From: an uncultured Desulfovibrio sp.
GTDB taxonomy: Bacteria > Desulfobacterota > Desulfovibrionia > Desulfovibrionales > Desulfovibrionaceae
Direction of reading: 5' to 3'
Assembly: GCF_902477725.1 (NCBI RefSeq)
Contig: NZ_CABSIF010000016.1
Span: 1 to 64,000 of the forward strand
Length of the DNA stretch: 64,000 nt
Part shown: positions 23,623 through 32,733 of the stretch, piece by piece
Layout of the letters: every line of letters starts with the position of its first letter
Numbering within the stretch: the first letter of the stretch is position 1
Position numbers and translations under genes: made by a program
Notes under the pieces: generated by a model
Database searches by the model: none
Told to the model about the DNA's origin: nothing
Seen by the model: the letters and a program-made list of their open reading frames with translations, nothing else

Positions 23623-24618
23623 ATGGAGTTGACCGGCAAACAGCGTACTGCAGTGCTGCTGCTCGCCATGGGCGACAAATTCACGGCTGACGTGTTCAAA
23701 CGCATGGACCGGCAGGAAATAGCCGACATCTCCAGAGCTATCGTGGAATTGGAGCCTGTGCCGCGCGAAATAGTCGAAGAAGTGCTGCGCGAATTTCACG
23801 AATCGCTGGTTGAAGGCGTGGATATGATCACGGGCGGCAGCGAAACGCTGAAACGCCTGCTGGTCAAGAATCTTGATCCTGAAACCGCCAAGTACGTTAT
23901 GGACTCCCTGAGCCTTGAAACCGGCCCCGCGCCCTTCCGCGAGCTGGAATCGGTCAGCCCCAAGCTGCTTTCGCAGATTCTGCGCAACGAGCATCCGCAA
24001 ACCTTGGCCCTCATTATTGGGCATTTGCATCCGGATCAGGCCGCCAATTTATTGACAAACCTTCCCGCAGGCGTGCGCGCCGAGGTGCTTATGCGCCTTG
24101 CGCGGCTTGAAGCCGTGCCGGAAGAAATGCTCATGGAAGTGGACAAGGTGCTCACAAGCCAGCTTATCGCCATGGGCGGCAAGGAAGGCAAAAAAGTGGG
24201 CGGCGTACAGTCTGTGGCAGAAATTCTCAACGCTGTGGACCGCGCCACCGAAGAGGAAGTGCTCTCCGAAATCGAGGAAGATTCCGCGCAGATGGCCGAA
24301 GATATCCGCAACCTCATGTTTGTCTTTGAGGACTGCAAGAATATTGATGACCGAGGCGTACGCGAAATGCTGAAGGAAATTTCCAACGAAGATCTCACCC
24401 TGGCCCTGCGCGGCGCCAGCGACGACCTCAAGGAAAAGTTCTTCAAGAATATGTCGGAACGCGCGGGCAACATGATTCGCGAAGAACTGGAATTCATGGG
24501 CCCGGCCAAGCTTTCGGATGTGGAGTCGGCCCAGCAGAACGTTGTCAAGATCGTGCGGCGGCTTGAAGGCGAAAACAAGCTTGTCATCAGCCGTGGCGCT
24601 GGCGACGTGTTTGTGTAG
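23623..24618 (+). CDS. fliG: Flagellar motor switch protein FliG
   Basis: A 331-residue C-ring protein that connects the MS ring to torque generation and rotation switching. The N-terminal domain begins LTGKQRTAVLLLAMGD, the middle domain has the EHPQ motif (RNEHPQTLALII) and the linker GGKEGKKVGG, and the C-terminal torque domain has FVFEDCKNIDDRGVREML and the charged helix (LRGASDDLKEKFFKNMSERA). All expected parts are present at normal length. GAAGGAGTAAGGAG precedes the start. Confidence 0.95.
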   Translation: MELTGKQRTAVLLLAMGDKFTADVFKRMDRQEIADISRAIVELEPVPREIVEEVLREFHESLVEGVDMITGGSETLKRLLVKNLDPETAKYVMDSLSLETGPAPFRELESVSPKLLSQILRNEHPQTLALIIGHLHPDQAANLLTNLPAGVRAEVLMRLARLEAVPEEMLMEVDKVLTSQLIAMGGKEGKKVGGVQSVAEILNAVDRATEEEVLSEIEEDSAQMAEDIRNLMFVFEDCKNIDDRGVREMLKEISNEDLTLALRGASDDLKEKFFKNMSERAGNMIREELEFMGPAKLSDVESAQQNVVKIVRRLEGENKLVISRGAGDVFV

Positions 24619-24655
24619 CGGCCTGCCGCAGAATCTGTAACCATCGGAACCCGGC

Positions 24656-26284
24656 ATGGCGTCAGACCAGTTGCGCAAAAAATGGGGCACCATCTTCATG
24701 GGCGAGCGCGAGGCAACACCTCAGCAGCTTGATGCCATGCAGGAACCCTTGCTCCGTGAACGCGTCCAGCACCTGCAGCAGGAGGACTATCTTGCTCGGG
24801 TGCGCGCCAGGGCCGAGGAACGCGCGCGTGAGATTCTTGGCGCAGCCTACGCCGAAAGGCAAAAGGTGCTGGAAGAGGCCGGGGCCGAGGCTCAGGCCCG
24901 CGTGGAGCAGTTCACGCGCGAAGCGAAAGAGCTCAAGGCTCAGGCGCAGACAGAACTGGCCGAGGCCGAGGCCGAGCACGGCAAGGCCCGCGATTTGCGC
25001 GAAGAAGCCGAGTTTATCCGCAGCAATGCGCATAACGAGGGCTTTCAGGCGGGCATGGAGCAGGCCGGGGCCGAGCTTAAGGAGTTCCGCGTTGATGTGG
25101 GGCAGATGCTCGGCAACATGCTGCGCGCTCTTGAGGTGCAGCGGCACAGCCTTGGCGAAGCCTGGCGCGACGAACTGGCCGAGCTGGCCCGCGTGGCCGT
25201 TGAGGCCGGAACCGGCTGGATTTTGCAGGCCGAGCATCAGCGCATTTTGCAGAATCTGGTCTTTGGTTCCCTGCAATTGCTGGAAGACCGCGCCACCGTG
25301 AGCATCCGCGTGCACCCCGATGACGAGGATACCGTGAGCGACCTGTTTCGGGCCGCCCGCGAGCGTGTGCCCGAGCTGAGTCAATGGATCGTGAACGGCG
25401 ATCCTTCTGTTGAGGCTGGCGGCCTTGTGGCCGAGAGCGTCAGCGGTTCGGTGGAGAATCTGCGCGAACATTACCGTGAAATGGTCAATGGCATTCTGGA
25501 GCATTTGACCTTGCCGCCGCGCCCAGAGGAAGAAAGGGCGCGGGAAGAGGTGAGCGCCACAGCTGCGCGTGAATCTGCGCGGCTGACGCAAGTCGTGCCC
25601 GAGGCTGCCCCTGTTGCGGAACCCGCGCCTGTGGAGGCGGCTGAACTGGCGGCAGCGCCAGAGGGTGCGGCGGGTCAGCCGGAACTGTTGCCAGAACATC
25701 CGGCAGAAACTCAGGCTGAATCCTTGCTGGAACCTGGGCCGGAATCCGGGCCGGAATTTGCGCACGAATCTGCACCAGATATGGCCCAAGATGCGCAGCC
25801 GGAGCAGGCCTCCTTTGCCGGACAGGATGGCGCTGGCCTCGCGCCCGGTGAAGTTATGCCCGCGTCAGGGGCTGTTGATACGGTTGCTGCCGCTGAATCT
25901 TTTGAGCATGGTCAGGAGTCTGCGCCAGTTGATGTTGCCGCGCAGCCCGATGCCGCTGCTCCTTCTGCCAATGCCTCTCCCGAAATGGTGCAGGATTCCA
26001 TGCCAGAACCCAGAGTTCAGGCAGACGGGCAGGTTGCGGAATCATCCCCGGCCCCGATGGCGCAGCCTGATGATGGTATTGAAGGGCAGCCTGCTCAGGC
26101 GCATGCTCCGCAACCTGCCCATGCTCAGGCAGCGGAACACAATGCCAATCCCAGCCTTGCCGAGCTTGAGGACGAGCTCTTTCCCCTGCCGGAAGAGGAA
26201 AAGGAACACGTCTCGCAATCTTCTTCCAGCGTCTTTGTCAGCGGGGGCTTTCTGCCCGGCTCGGGCAACGGCCAGCCGGGATAG
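24656..26284 (+). CDS. fliH: Flagellar assembly protein FliH with a long acidic tail
   Basis: A 542-residue protein, more than twice the usual FliH length. The FliH part is about residues 1-285: an N-terminal FMGEREATPQQL segment, a long Ala/Glu coiled coil rich in AEERAREIL-type repeats (residues 35-125), and the C-terminal FliH/V-ATPase E-like domain (IRVHPDDEDTVSDLF, WIVNGDPSVEAGGLVAES). The remaining about 255 residues are low-complexity Ala/Pro/Glu/Gln sequence ending in a short conserved-looking FPLPEEEKEHV motif and a Gly/Ser tail. FliH holds the ATPase FliI inactive and brings it to the export gate. The tail is probably disordered; its role is unknown. Confidence 0.88.
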   Translation: MASDQLRKKWGTIFMGEREATPQQLDAMQEPLLRERVQHLQQEDYLARVRARAEERAREILGAAYAERQKVLEEAGAEAQARVEQFTREAKELKAQAQTELAEAEAEHGKARDLREEAEFIRSNAHNEGFQAGMEQAGAELKEFRVDVGQMLGNMLRALEVQRHSLGEAWRDELAELARVAVEAGTGWILQAEHQRILQNLVFGSLQLLEDRATVSIRVHPDDEDTVSDLFRAARERVPELSQWIVNGDPSVEAGGLVAESVSGSVENLREHYREMVNGILEHLTLPPRPEEERAREEVSATAARESARLTQVVPEAAPVAEPAPVEAAELAAAPEGAAGQPELLPEHPAETQAESLLEPGPESGPEFAHESAPDMAQDAQPEQASFAGQDGAGLAPGEVMPASGAVDTVAAAESFEHGQESAPVDVAAQPDAAAPSANASPEMVQDSMPEPRVQADGQVAESSPAPMAQPDDGIEGQPAQAHAPQPAHAQAAEHNANPSLAELEDELFPLPEEEKEHVSQSSSSVFVSGGFLPGSGNGQPG

Positions 26285-26290
26285 CCAGCC

Positions 26291-27808
26291 ATGAAGCTTG
26301 ACCCAGATTCCTGCATAAAGCTGCTCAAAACAAGCACTCCCGTGCGCCTCTACGGCAAGGTCAACAAGGTCGTGGGCCTAGTGGCCGAGGGCAGCGGTTT
26401 GCGCGCCCCCCTTGGGGCCGTATGCCACATGCTGCCCGATGAAGGCGACAACGGCATCGCCGCCGAAGTTGTGGGCTTTCGCGAGGGCAATCTTCTGTTC
26501 ATGCCTTATGGCGACATGCGGGGCATCCGCCCCGGCAGCCGTATCCGCAACACAAGTCTGCCCCCGGTGTTCCCCGTAGGGCCGGATTTGCTGGGCCGCG
26601 CCTTTGACGCCTTTGGTACCCCACTGGATGCCGGTGCGCCCATAAGCGCGGATCTCTACGTTTCGCCCCTGCCCTCTGGGGAAAGCTCCAGAGAAGATTT
26701 TATCCGCCAGCAGGAAGAGCAGCGCCCCTTTGTGCCCCACTGGCTTGAGGAGGCCCGTAAACACTGGAATCCCGAGCTGGTGCCCATCTATGCCGATCCG
26801 CCAAGCCCCCTGCAACGCCCGCGCATTACCGATATTCTTGATGTGGGCGTGCGCTCGGTCAACAGCCTGCTGACCCTTGGCAAGGGGCAGCGCGTGGGCA
26901 TCATGGCCGGTTCGGGCGTGGGCAAATCCACGCTCATGGGCATGATGGCCCGCTATACCCGTGCGGATGTCAACGTCATTGCCCTCATTGGCGAACGCGG
27001 GCGCGAAGTTGTGGAATTTATGGAGCGCGACCTCGGCCCCGAGGGCATGGCCCGCTCCGTGCTGGTTATCGCCACGTCAGACCAGTCTCCTCTTGTACGC
27101 ATGCGCGCGGCCTACGCAGCCACGGCTGTTTCGGAATATTTCCGCGACAAGGGCATGGACGTGCTGCTGATGATGGACTCCGTAACCCGTTTTGCCATGG
27201 CTGCCCGCGAAGTGGGGCTGGCCGTGGGCGAGCCGCCCACTACCAAGGGCTACACGCCTTCGGTTTTTGCCCAGTTGCCCAAGCTGTTGGAGCGGGCGGG
27301 GCGTTCCGCCAAGGGAACCATCACGGGGATTTATACCGTACTTGTGGACGGCGACGACTTTAACGAACCCATCGCCGACTCCGTGCGTTCCATCCTTGAC
27401 GGGCATATTGTGCTTACGCGCGATCTGGCCGACCAGGGGCATTTTCCCGCCATTGACGTGCTGCGTTCCATCAGCCGTCTGCGTTCCGATATCTGCGACC
27501 GGCAGGATGTTCTCGCAGGCCGCGTTGTCACCCGCTGCATGAGCACCTTCCGCCGCGTGGAAGACATGATCAACATCGGTGCCTATGCCAAGGGCTCCAA
27601 TGCGGAAATTGACGCAGCTATTACCAAAATGCCGGACATCAACGCCTTTTTGCGGCAGGATGTGGGCGAACCCCAGTTTGTGGAGCAGTGCATGGCCCAG
27701 TTACGCCTTCTGGCCGATATGGACGATGGCCAGCAGGGCGATCCCCAAGGCAATCCGCAGGGCGACATGCCTGTGCCGCAACAGCCCAACGGCGTTGCGC
27801 CGCTGTAG
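26291..27808 (+). CDS. fliI: Flagellum-specific ATPase FliI
   Basis: A 505-residue F1-beta-like ATPase that energises flagellar protein export. Walker A is GSGVGKSTL (near residue 208), followed by ALIGERGREVVEF, Walker B in MDVLLMMDSVTRFAMA, and the flagellar/type III signature EPPTTKGYTPSVFAQLPKLLERAG. A stretch of about 45 residues rich in Glu, Arg and aromatic residues (around 118-165) is inserted before NPLERPRI-type SPLQRPRI; this is absent from typical FliI. It follows fliH by 6 bases. No fliJ follows. Confidence 0.93.
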   Translation: MKLDPDSCIKLLKTSTPVRLYGKVNKVVGLVAEGSGLRAPLGAVCHMLPDEGDNGIAAEVVGFREGNLLFMPYGDMRGIRPGSRIRNTSLPPVFPVGPDLLGRAFDAFGTPLDAGAPISADLYVSPLPSGESSREDFIRQQEEQRPFVPHWLEEARKHWNPELVPIYADPPSPLQRPRITDILDVGVRSVNSLLTLGKGQRVGIMAGSGVGKSTLMGMMARYTRADVNVIALIGERGREVVEFMERDLGPEGMARSVLVIATSDQSPLVRMRAAYAATAVSEYFRDKGMDVLLMMDSVTRFAMAAREVGLAVGEPPTTKGYTPSVFAQLPKLLERAGRSAKGTITGIYTVLVDGDDFNEPIADSVRSILDGHIVLTRDLADQGHFPAIDVLRSISRLRSDICDRQDVLAGRVVTRCMSTFRRVEDMINIGAYAKGSNAEIDAAITKMPDINAFLRQDVGEPQFVEQCMAQLRLLADMDDGQQGDPQGNPQGDMPVPQQPNGVAPL

Positions 27809-27871
27809 TTTTATCCATAATTTTCTTTTCCAAATTTGTTTTTTGAGAATGGGAATTCTGTCACATGCGGC

Positions 27872-27900
27872 TTGAAGGCGGCTTGGTGCTGTGCTAGGTT
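27872..27900 (+). promoter_or_regulatory. Possible promoter of the dikinase-like/two-component module
   Basis: TTGAAG (27872-27877), a 17-base spacer and TAGGTT (27895-27900) make a moderate sigma70 match 74 bases before the first gene of the module. The 165-base gap after fliI shows no terminator, so read-through from the flagellar operon is also possible. Confidence 0.3.
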
Positions 27901-27973
27901 CAATGTGTAACTGTTGGCGCGGCGCGGTTTTTCGCGTTGTCGCAGGTTTACAGCCTTATCTTGTGGAGCCGCC

Positions 27974-30601
27974 ATGTCCCTGAGCCGTCTGTTGGGCTTT
28001 TTAACGCGAGGCGCCCGCCGGGGCGACGAAGCCGTTTCCTCTTCTTCCGTCAGTGCGGCGGAGGAGGCCCAACGCTTTTTTGCCTTGCGGCACCACTCCT
28101 TCCGCCTGTTTCTTACGGCATGGAACGCCTTTCAGGAAACCATGACCGATCTGGAATACACGCTTTGCTGCGATCATCCCTTTGGCCTGTATCGTGTGCG
28201 GGCGCTCTGCACCTCTATGGCCACCCAGGTTTTTCAGTGCATCAAGCAGCTTGAGCGGCTTGATCCCGCGCCTTGCCCGGCCCTTTACGCCCGCTTTGGT
28301 GAACTGCAAAAGCTGGTGGCGGAAGAAGTATACGAGCCGGAAGCCTGCCTGCTCGGGCCGCTAGTTGTTCCCCTGTGCCAGGACGATGCCGGATGTCTGG
28401 CAACCCTGCACAGCGAGGGGCGGGTGCTGGTGGACCCGGCAACCGCCCGGCTTGAAAAACTGCGCCCCATTTTTCCCGGTGCCGTGCCACAGGGCTTTGT
28501 GGTCACGGCGGCGGGGTGTCAGCACTATTTTCAGAGCGGCGACCTGCAAAGCGAGATCAACCGCTGCATTCAGGCTGCTGGCGGCCTGGCCCCCAACCAT
28601 CTGGCGCGGCTTTCCAAAAAGCTGGGCGCGCTGGTGGAGGGAACCCCCCTGCCGGAAGACCTTGCCGCAGCTATCCTTGAGCAGGTACAGCGTTTACGCG
28701 GCCTTTGCAGCAAGCCCATGCAGCTTTTGCTGCGAGGGCGCGTATGGCCGCCTGCCGCGGGCGAGGGCGAAGGCTGCGGCGTTGTACTTTGGGGGCCGCC
28801 TGTTTCGTTGCAGGCGCATGACGATGATATTTTGCGTGCGGTGCGCGTAACCCTGTCCAGCAAGCAGCGCGCTCAGGCTCTGGTTTACCGCCGTGCGCGC
28901 GGGCTGACAGAAGGAGGGGCTGGCGTCTGCCTCACCTGTATGGCGGTGGATGAGGGCTGTTTTGGCGGCATTGCCCAGTCATCCGCGCCATTGACCCCGC
29001 ACAGCGAGAACGTGCACGTCTTTGGGTGCGCGGGGCTGCCGCAGGAGGTGGAGTATTCCACCTTGCCGGTGGACGCCATAAGTGTTTCGCGCGCGGCGCC
29101 GCACACGGTGACAGACCGCCGTCCTTATAAAGCCAAGCGTCCGGTGCTGGACGATGCCACCGCCATACGCGCCGCAGAGCTTGCCCTCGCAGTGGAAGAA
29201 GCCGCCGGAAGGCCCGAGGTGCTCACCTGGGTGTGCAACCCGGAGGGGCGGGTTTTTATGCTTATGGCGCGCCCCATGTCCTTGCCGCAGGAGGAAAAAA
29301 CCGCCTTGCCGGAACCAGCCAGGGCGCTGGATGATGCCCTGCTGCTGGAAGGGGGATTTACGGTCAATCCGGGCCGCGTATCCGGCCCTGCCTGGGTGGC
29401 CCGCCGTTGGGAAGACGCGCGCAGGTTCCCCACCGGCGGCATCCTTGTGGTGTCAGATGACAATTACATTTGGGGTTCGCTCATTGACCGCGCTGCCGGG
29501 ATTGTGGCGGAGCGCGGTTTTCAGGGATCACGGCTGGCTTCGCTGGCGCGGGAGTTCGGCAAGCCCGCCGTCTTTGGCCTCAAATGGGCCACGGAAGTGG
29601 TAGAAAGTGATCAGCGCATCACCCTTTGCGCAGACCTGTGCACCGTGTACGAAAACCGGCAGGATTCCCTGTTGCCCAAAGTACCCCCAGGCAAGGACTA
29701 CATGCCCGGCAGCCCCGTATACCAGATTTTGCAAACCGCCTCCCGCCGCATTCTGCCCCTGACGCTCGAGGTGGACAGCGTGGACTTCAAGGCGGCCAAC
29801 TGCGCCACCTATCACGACATTGTGCGCTATTGCCACGAAAAGGCCGTGAGCGCCATGTTCAGCCTTGGCTCGGAAAAAAAGTACGCGCCGCAGCGCATCA
29901 AGCAACTGCGCGACAAAGTGGTCAAGCAGTTCTGGGTGGTCAACCTCAGTGATGGCTTTGTGCGTACCCCCACCGGGCCTGTCATTGACGTGGAAGACAT
30001 TGCCTCCCTGCCCATGCTGGCCTTGTGGCAGGGCATGAACGCCCACCCCTGGCAGGGGCCGCCACCTGTGGATGGCAAGGGTTTTCTTTCTGTGCTTTTT
30101 GAGGCCACAGCCAATCCCAATCTGGATCCTGCGGCGCAGACGGCGTATTTCACTGAAAAAAATTATTTTCTTATCTCCAGCGATTATTGCAGCCTGCATT
30201 CCCGCTTTGGCTTCCATTTTGTTTCGGTTGAGGCGCGTCTTTCGGAGCGCACCAGCGAGAACTATCTGAATTTCCAGTTGCGCGGCGGTGCTGCCGACAT
30301 TGAGCGCCGTATTCTTCGGGTGCGCTTTGTGGCCGATATCCTTTGGGAATTCGGTTTTTCACCAGTGGTGCGCAACGATGCCGTGAGCGCCACGCTCAAG
30401 GATATGGACAAGGAAGAAGGCGAACGCCTGCTGGCAGTGGCAGGGTATATGACCATCCACACCCGCCAGCTTGATATGATCATGCAGGACCCTGGGCAGG
30501 TTGCGGCCCGCCGCAAGGAAATGCTGGCCCACTGCCGGGCGCTTTTCAGGGGAGAATCCCTGGCTGGCGTTGTTGATTCTCCATCCCAGGAGGCCCGTTA
30601 A
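27974..30601 (+). CDS. PEP-synthase-related protein lacking the phospho-histidine (pseudo-dikinase)
   Basis: An 875-residue paralogue of the protein at 32734. Shared parts are an N-terminal helical domain (about 35-130, with HPFGLYRVRAL), a degenerate ATP-grasp region (about 140-450), a swivelling-domain remnant (about 470-560) and a distinctive C-terminal domain of about 300 residues (from YMPGSPVYQILQ to HTRQLDMIM). In the swivel motif the catalytic His of PEP synthases is replaced: GSRLASLAREFGKPAV, with Arg520 where the paralogue has His526. The Gly-Gly-Lys and RSSA motifs of the ATP site are also gone. It is therefore probably a non-catalytic partner or regulator. The ATG at 27974 follows GGAG; its TAA overlaps the kinase ATG (TAATG). 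Confidence 0.7.
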   Translation: MSLSRLLGFLTRGARRGDEAVSSSSVSAAEEAQRFFALRHHSFRLFLTAWNAFQETMTDLEYTLCCDHPFGLYRVRALCTSMATQVFQCIKQLERLDPAPCPALYARFGELQKLVAEEVYEPEACLLGPLVVPLCQDDAGCLATLHSEGRVLVDPATARLEKLRPIFPGAVPQGFVVTAAGCQHYFQSGDLQSEINRCIQAAGGLAPNHLARLSKKLGALVEGTPLPEDLAAAILEQVQRLRGLCSKPMQLLLRGRVWPPAAGEGEGCGVVLWGPPVSLQAHDDDILRAVRVTLSSKQRAQALVYRRARGLTEGGAGVCLTCMAVDEGCFGGIAQSSAPLTPHSENVHVFGCAGLPQEVEYSTLPVDAISVSRAAPHTVTDRRPYKAKRPVLDDATAIRAAELALAVEEAAGRPEVLTWVCNPEGRVFMLMARPMSLPQEEKTALPEPARALDDALLLEGGFTVNPGRVSGPAWVARRWEDARRFPTGGILVVSDDNYIWGSLIDRAAGIVAERGFQGSRLASLAREFGKPAVFGLKWATEVVESDQRITLCADLCTVYENRQDSLLPKVPPGKDYMPGSPVYQILQTASRRILPLTLEVDSVDFKAANCATYHDIVRYCHEKAVSAMFSLGSEKKYAPQRIKQLRDKVVKQFWVVNLSDGFVRTPTGPVIDVEDIASLPMLALWQGMNAHPWQGPPPVDGKGFLSVLFEATANPNLDPAAQTAYFTEKNYFLISSDYCSLHSRFGFHFVSVEARLSERTSENYLNFQLRGGAADIERRILRVRFVADILWEFGFSPVVRNDAVSATLKDMDKEEGERLLAVAGYMTIHTRQLDMIMQDPGQVAARRKEMLAHCRALFRGESLAGVVDSPSQEAR

Positions 30602-32304
30602 TGTCGTCCACCGTGCCTGCATCCCACAGAGGCTACAGGGCCATATATCGCCGTTTGCTGATAACTCTGCTGCTCATGGCGCTCACGCCGCTGGTCGCTT
30701 TGGGGATATTTTGTCTGGACAGGCTCAGCGCCATCTATGACGAAAAAATCACTGCAGGCATCGAGGCTGTCATCAGCAGCAAGCACCGCGCCCTTGATAC
30801 CTTCATGGTAGAGCGCATCGCGCAGGTCAAAAACCTGGCCTTCACCCATCCGTATTCTGATCTCAGCAATTCCGCGCGCCTGAGCGAAATTTTCAGCGTG
30901 ATGCAGAGCAACAGCCGTTCGTTTGTTGATCTGGGCATTATCGGTATGGATGGCCGCCATGTATCCTATGTGGGGCCGTTTGACCTGCGGGACGCCAATT
31001 ATTCCGAGGCCCCCTGGTTCTCGGAGGTGTTGCGCAAGGGCGTGTACGTCAGCAATGTATTCATGGGCTATCGCCATGTGCCGCACTTTATCATTGCCGT
31101 GCTGCGGCACGAGGGCGGGCGCACCTATATCATGCGCGCCACCATCGACATGGACGCCATTGACGCACTGCTGCGGCGCATATACTCCGGCCCGCACAGT
31201 GACGCATTTATCGTTAGCAATACCGGAGTATTGCAAACTAGTTCACGATTCTATGGCCCTATCATGGGGAACTTTACCCCGCCGCAGGAGGATCTGACCC
31301 GCAACAATGTGGTGACCATGCGCACGGTCATTCCCAGCGGGGAAGAAATGGTGGTGGCCATGATGCGGCTGGATTCCATGCCGTGGGTGCTGGTGGTCAT
31401 GGATGATGTGCGCGACAGCCTCAAGCCTCTGCGGCAGCTCAAGGCGCTGATACTCTTCTTTACCCTGCTTGGCGGCGCGCTGACCTGCATGGGCGCGGAG
31501 CTGTGCACCCGGCGGCTTGTGGCTTCGCTTGAAGCCTCGGATCAGAAGCAGGCCCACATTGACGCGCGCATGCTGCAGTCAAGCAAGATGGCCGCTCTGG
31601 GCAAGATGGCGGCTGGCGTGGCGCACGAGGTCAACAATCCCCTGATGCTCATTCAGGAAAACGCGGGCTGGATACGTGACCTGCTGGACGATGAAGACCC
31701 GTCAACCATGAAGAATTACAAAGAAATTTTTGATAGTACAGAAAAAATCGAGCAGCACGTCAAGCGCGCCAAGGGCATAACCCAGCGCATGCTGGGCTTT
31801 GGGCGGCGCATGAATCCGGGCCGTACGGAAATTCTTATCAGTTCCCTGGCCGATCAGGCCGTGGAAATGCTTAAAACCGAAGCCGCCAACCGCAATATCG
31901 CCATCGTGCGGCAGTACGATGCGCATGTTCCCGTAATTTTGTCCGACCCGGCCCAGCTTGAACAGATATTCATCAATGTGATAGACAATGCCATTGATGC
32001 CATGGGCAAGAATGGCACCCTGACCGTCAGCACGCAGCCCTGGCGTACCGGAGTGCGCGTTTCCTTTACCGATACCGGGCCGGGCATGGATCCGGAAACC
32101 CTGCGGCAGATTTTCGACCCCTTCTTTACCACCAAGAAGGTGGGCGAGGGCACGGGGCTTGGCCTTGCCATCTGCTACACAATTCTTGAAAAGCTCGGTG
32201 GGCGCATAGACGTGCAGAGCGAACTTGGGCACGGCACCACATTCAATATTTTTCTGCCTGCGGAACCGCCGCAGCTCGCGCCTGAAGAAAGCGCAGAAGC
32301 ATAA
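30601..32304 (+). CDS. Membrane sensor histidine kinase with extracytoplasmic double-Cache-like domain
   Basis: A 567-residue kinase. A membrane helix at about 17-39 is followed by a periplasmic sensor of about 240 residues of the dCache type (LGIIGMDGRHVSYVGPFDL, WFSEVLRKGVYVSNVFMGYRHVPHFIIAV, DAFIVSNTGVLQTSS) and a second membrane helix near 283-305. The cytoplasmic part has no HAMP or PAS that I can recognise. The H-box is AAGVAHEVNNPL (His342), the N-box NVIDNAIDAM, the G-boxes DTGPGMDPE and GTGLGLAICY, and the F-box FDPFFTTK. It sits between the two dikinase-like genes and directly before a single-domain response regulator, its probable partner. Confidence 0.88.
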   Translation: MSSTVPASHRGYRAIYRRLLITLLLMALTPLVALGIFCLDRLSAIYDEKITAGIEAVISSKHRALDTFMVERIAQVKNLAFTHPYSDLSNSARLSEIFSVMQSNSRSFVDLGIIGMDGRHVSYVGPFDLRDANYSEAPWFSEVLRKGVYVSNVFMGYRHVPHFIIAVLRHEGGRTYIMRATIDMDAIDALLRRIYSGPHSDAFIVSNTGVLQTSSRFYGPIMGNFTPPQEDLTRNNVVTMRTVIPSGEEMVVAMMRLDSMPWVLVVMDDVRDSLKPLRQLKALILFFTLLGGALTCMGAELCTRRLVASLEASDQKQAHIDARMLQSSKMAALGKMAAGVAHEVNNPLMLIQENAGWIRDLLDDEDPSTMKNYKEIFDSTEKIEQHVKRAKGITQRMLGFGRRMNPGRTEILISSLADQAVEMLKTEAANRNIAIVRQYDAHVPVILSDPAQLEQIFINVIDNAIDAMGKNGTLTVSTQPWRTGVRVSFTDTGPGMDPETLRQIFDPFFTTKKVGEGTGLGLAICYTILEKLGGRIDVQSELGHGTTFNIFLPAEPPQLAPEESAEA

Positions 32305-32354
32305 TACCACTAGGCGGCCCCAACGGGGCATGCTGCCATATGAAGGAGGCCTCC

Positions 32355-32732
32355 ATGCGCGCATTGTTTGTGGACGACGAAGTGGAATTTCTGGAACTGA
32401 TGGAAAAACGCCTTACCCGGCGAGGTATGGAAGTTGTAACCGCGCCCGATGGTCAGTCGGCCCTTGATCTGCTGGATCAGGCCCTGCAATCGGGCGAGAC
32501 GTTCCATATTGTGGTCATGGATGTGCGCATGCCCGGCATGGATGGTCTGGAAACCCTGCGTCACATGAAGGAAAAAGCCCCCAACCTGCCCGTTATTCTG
32601 CTTACGGGGCATGCCTGCATGGGCGTGGCCGTGCAGGGGCTTGATCTTGGCGCGTATGACTACATGCTCAAGCCCGTGGCCATCAGCGAGCTGATCATTA
32701 AGATGGAGGAAGCGGCCCGGTCCGCTATGTGA
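32355..32732 (+). CDS. Single-domain response regulator (CheY-like receiver)
   Basis: A 125-residue receiver without an output domain. The acidic pair is in ALFVDDEVEF, the phospho-acceptor is Asp56 in VVMDVRMPGMDG, the switch Thr is in ILLTGHA and the Lys in YMLKPVA. With no DNA-binding or enzyme domain, its output must be protein contact, plausibly with the kinase or one of the flanking dikinase-like proteins. AAGGAGG lies 5 bases before the ATG at 32355. The next gene starts 1 base after its stop. Confidence 0.9.
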   Translation: MRALFVDDEVEFLELMEKRLTRRGMEVVTAPDGQSALDLLDQALQSGETFHIVVMDVRMPGMDGLETLRHMKEKAPNLPVILLTGHACMGVAVQGLDLGAYDYMLKPVAISELIIKMEEAARSAM

Positions 32733-32733
32733 C

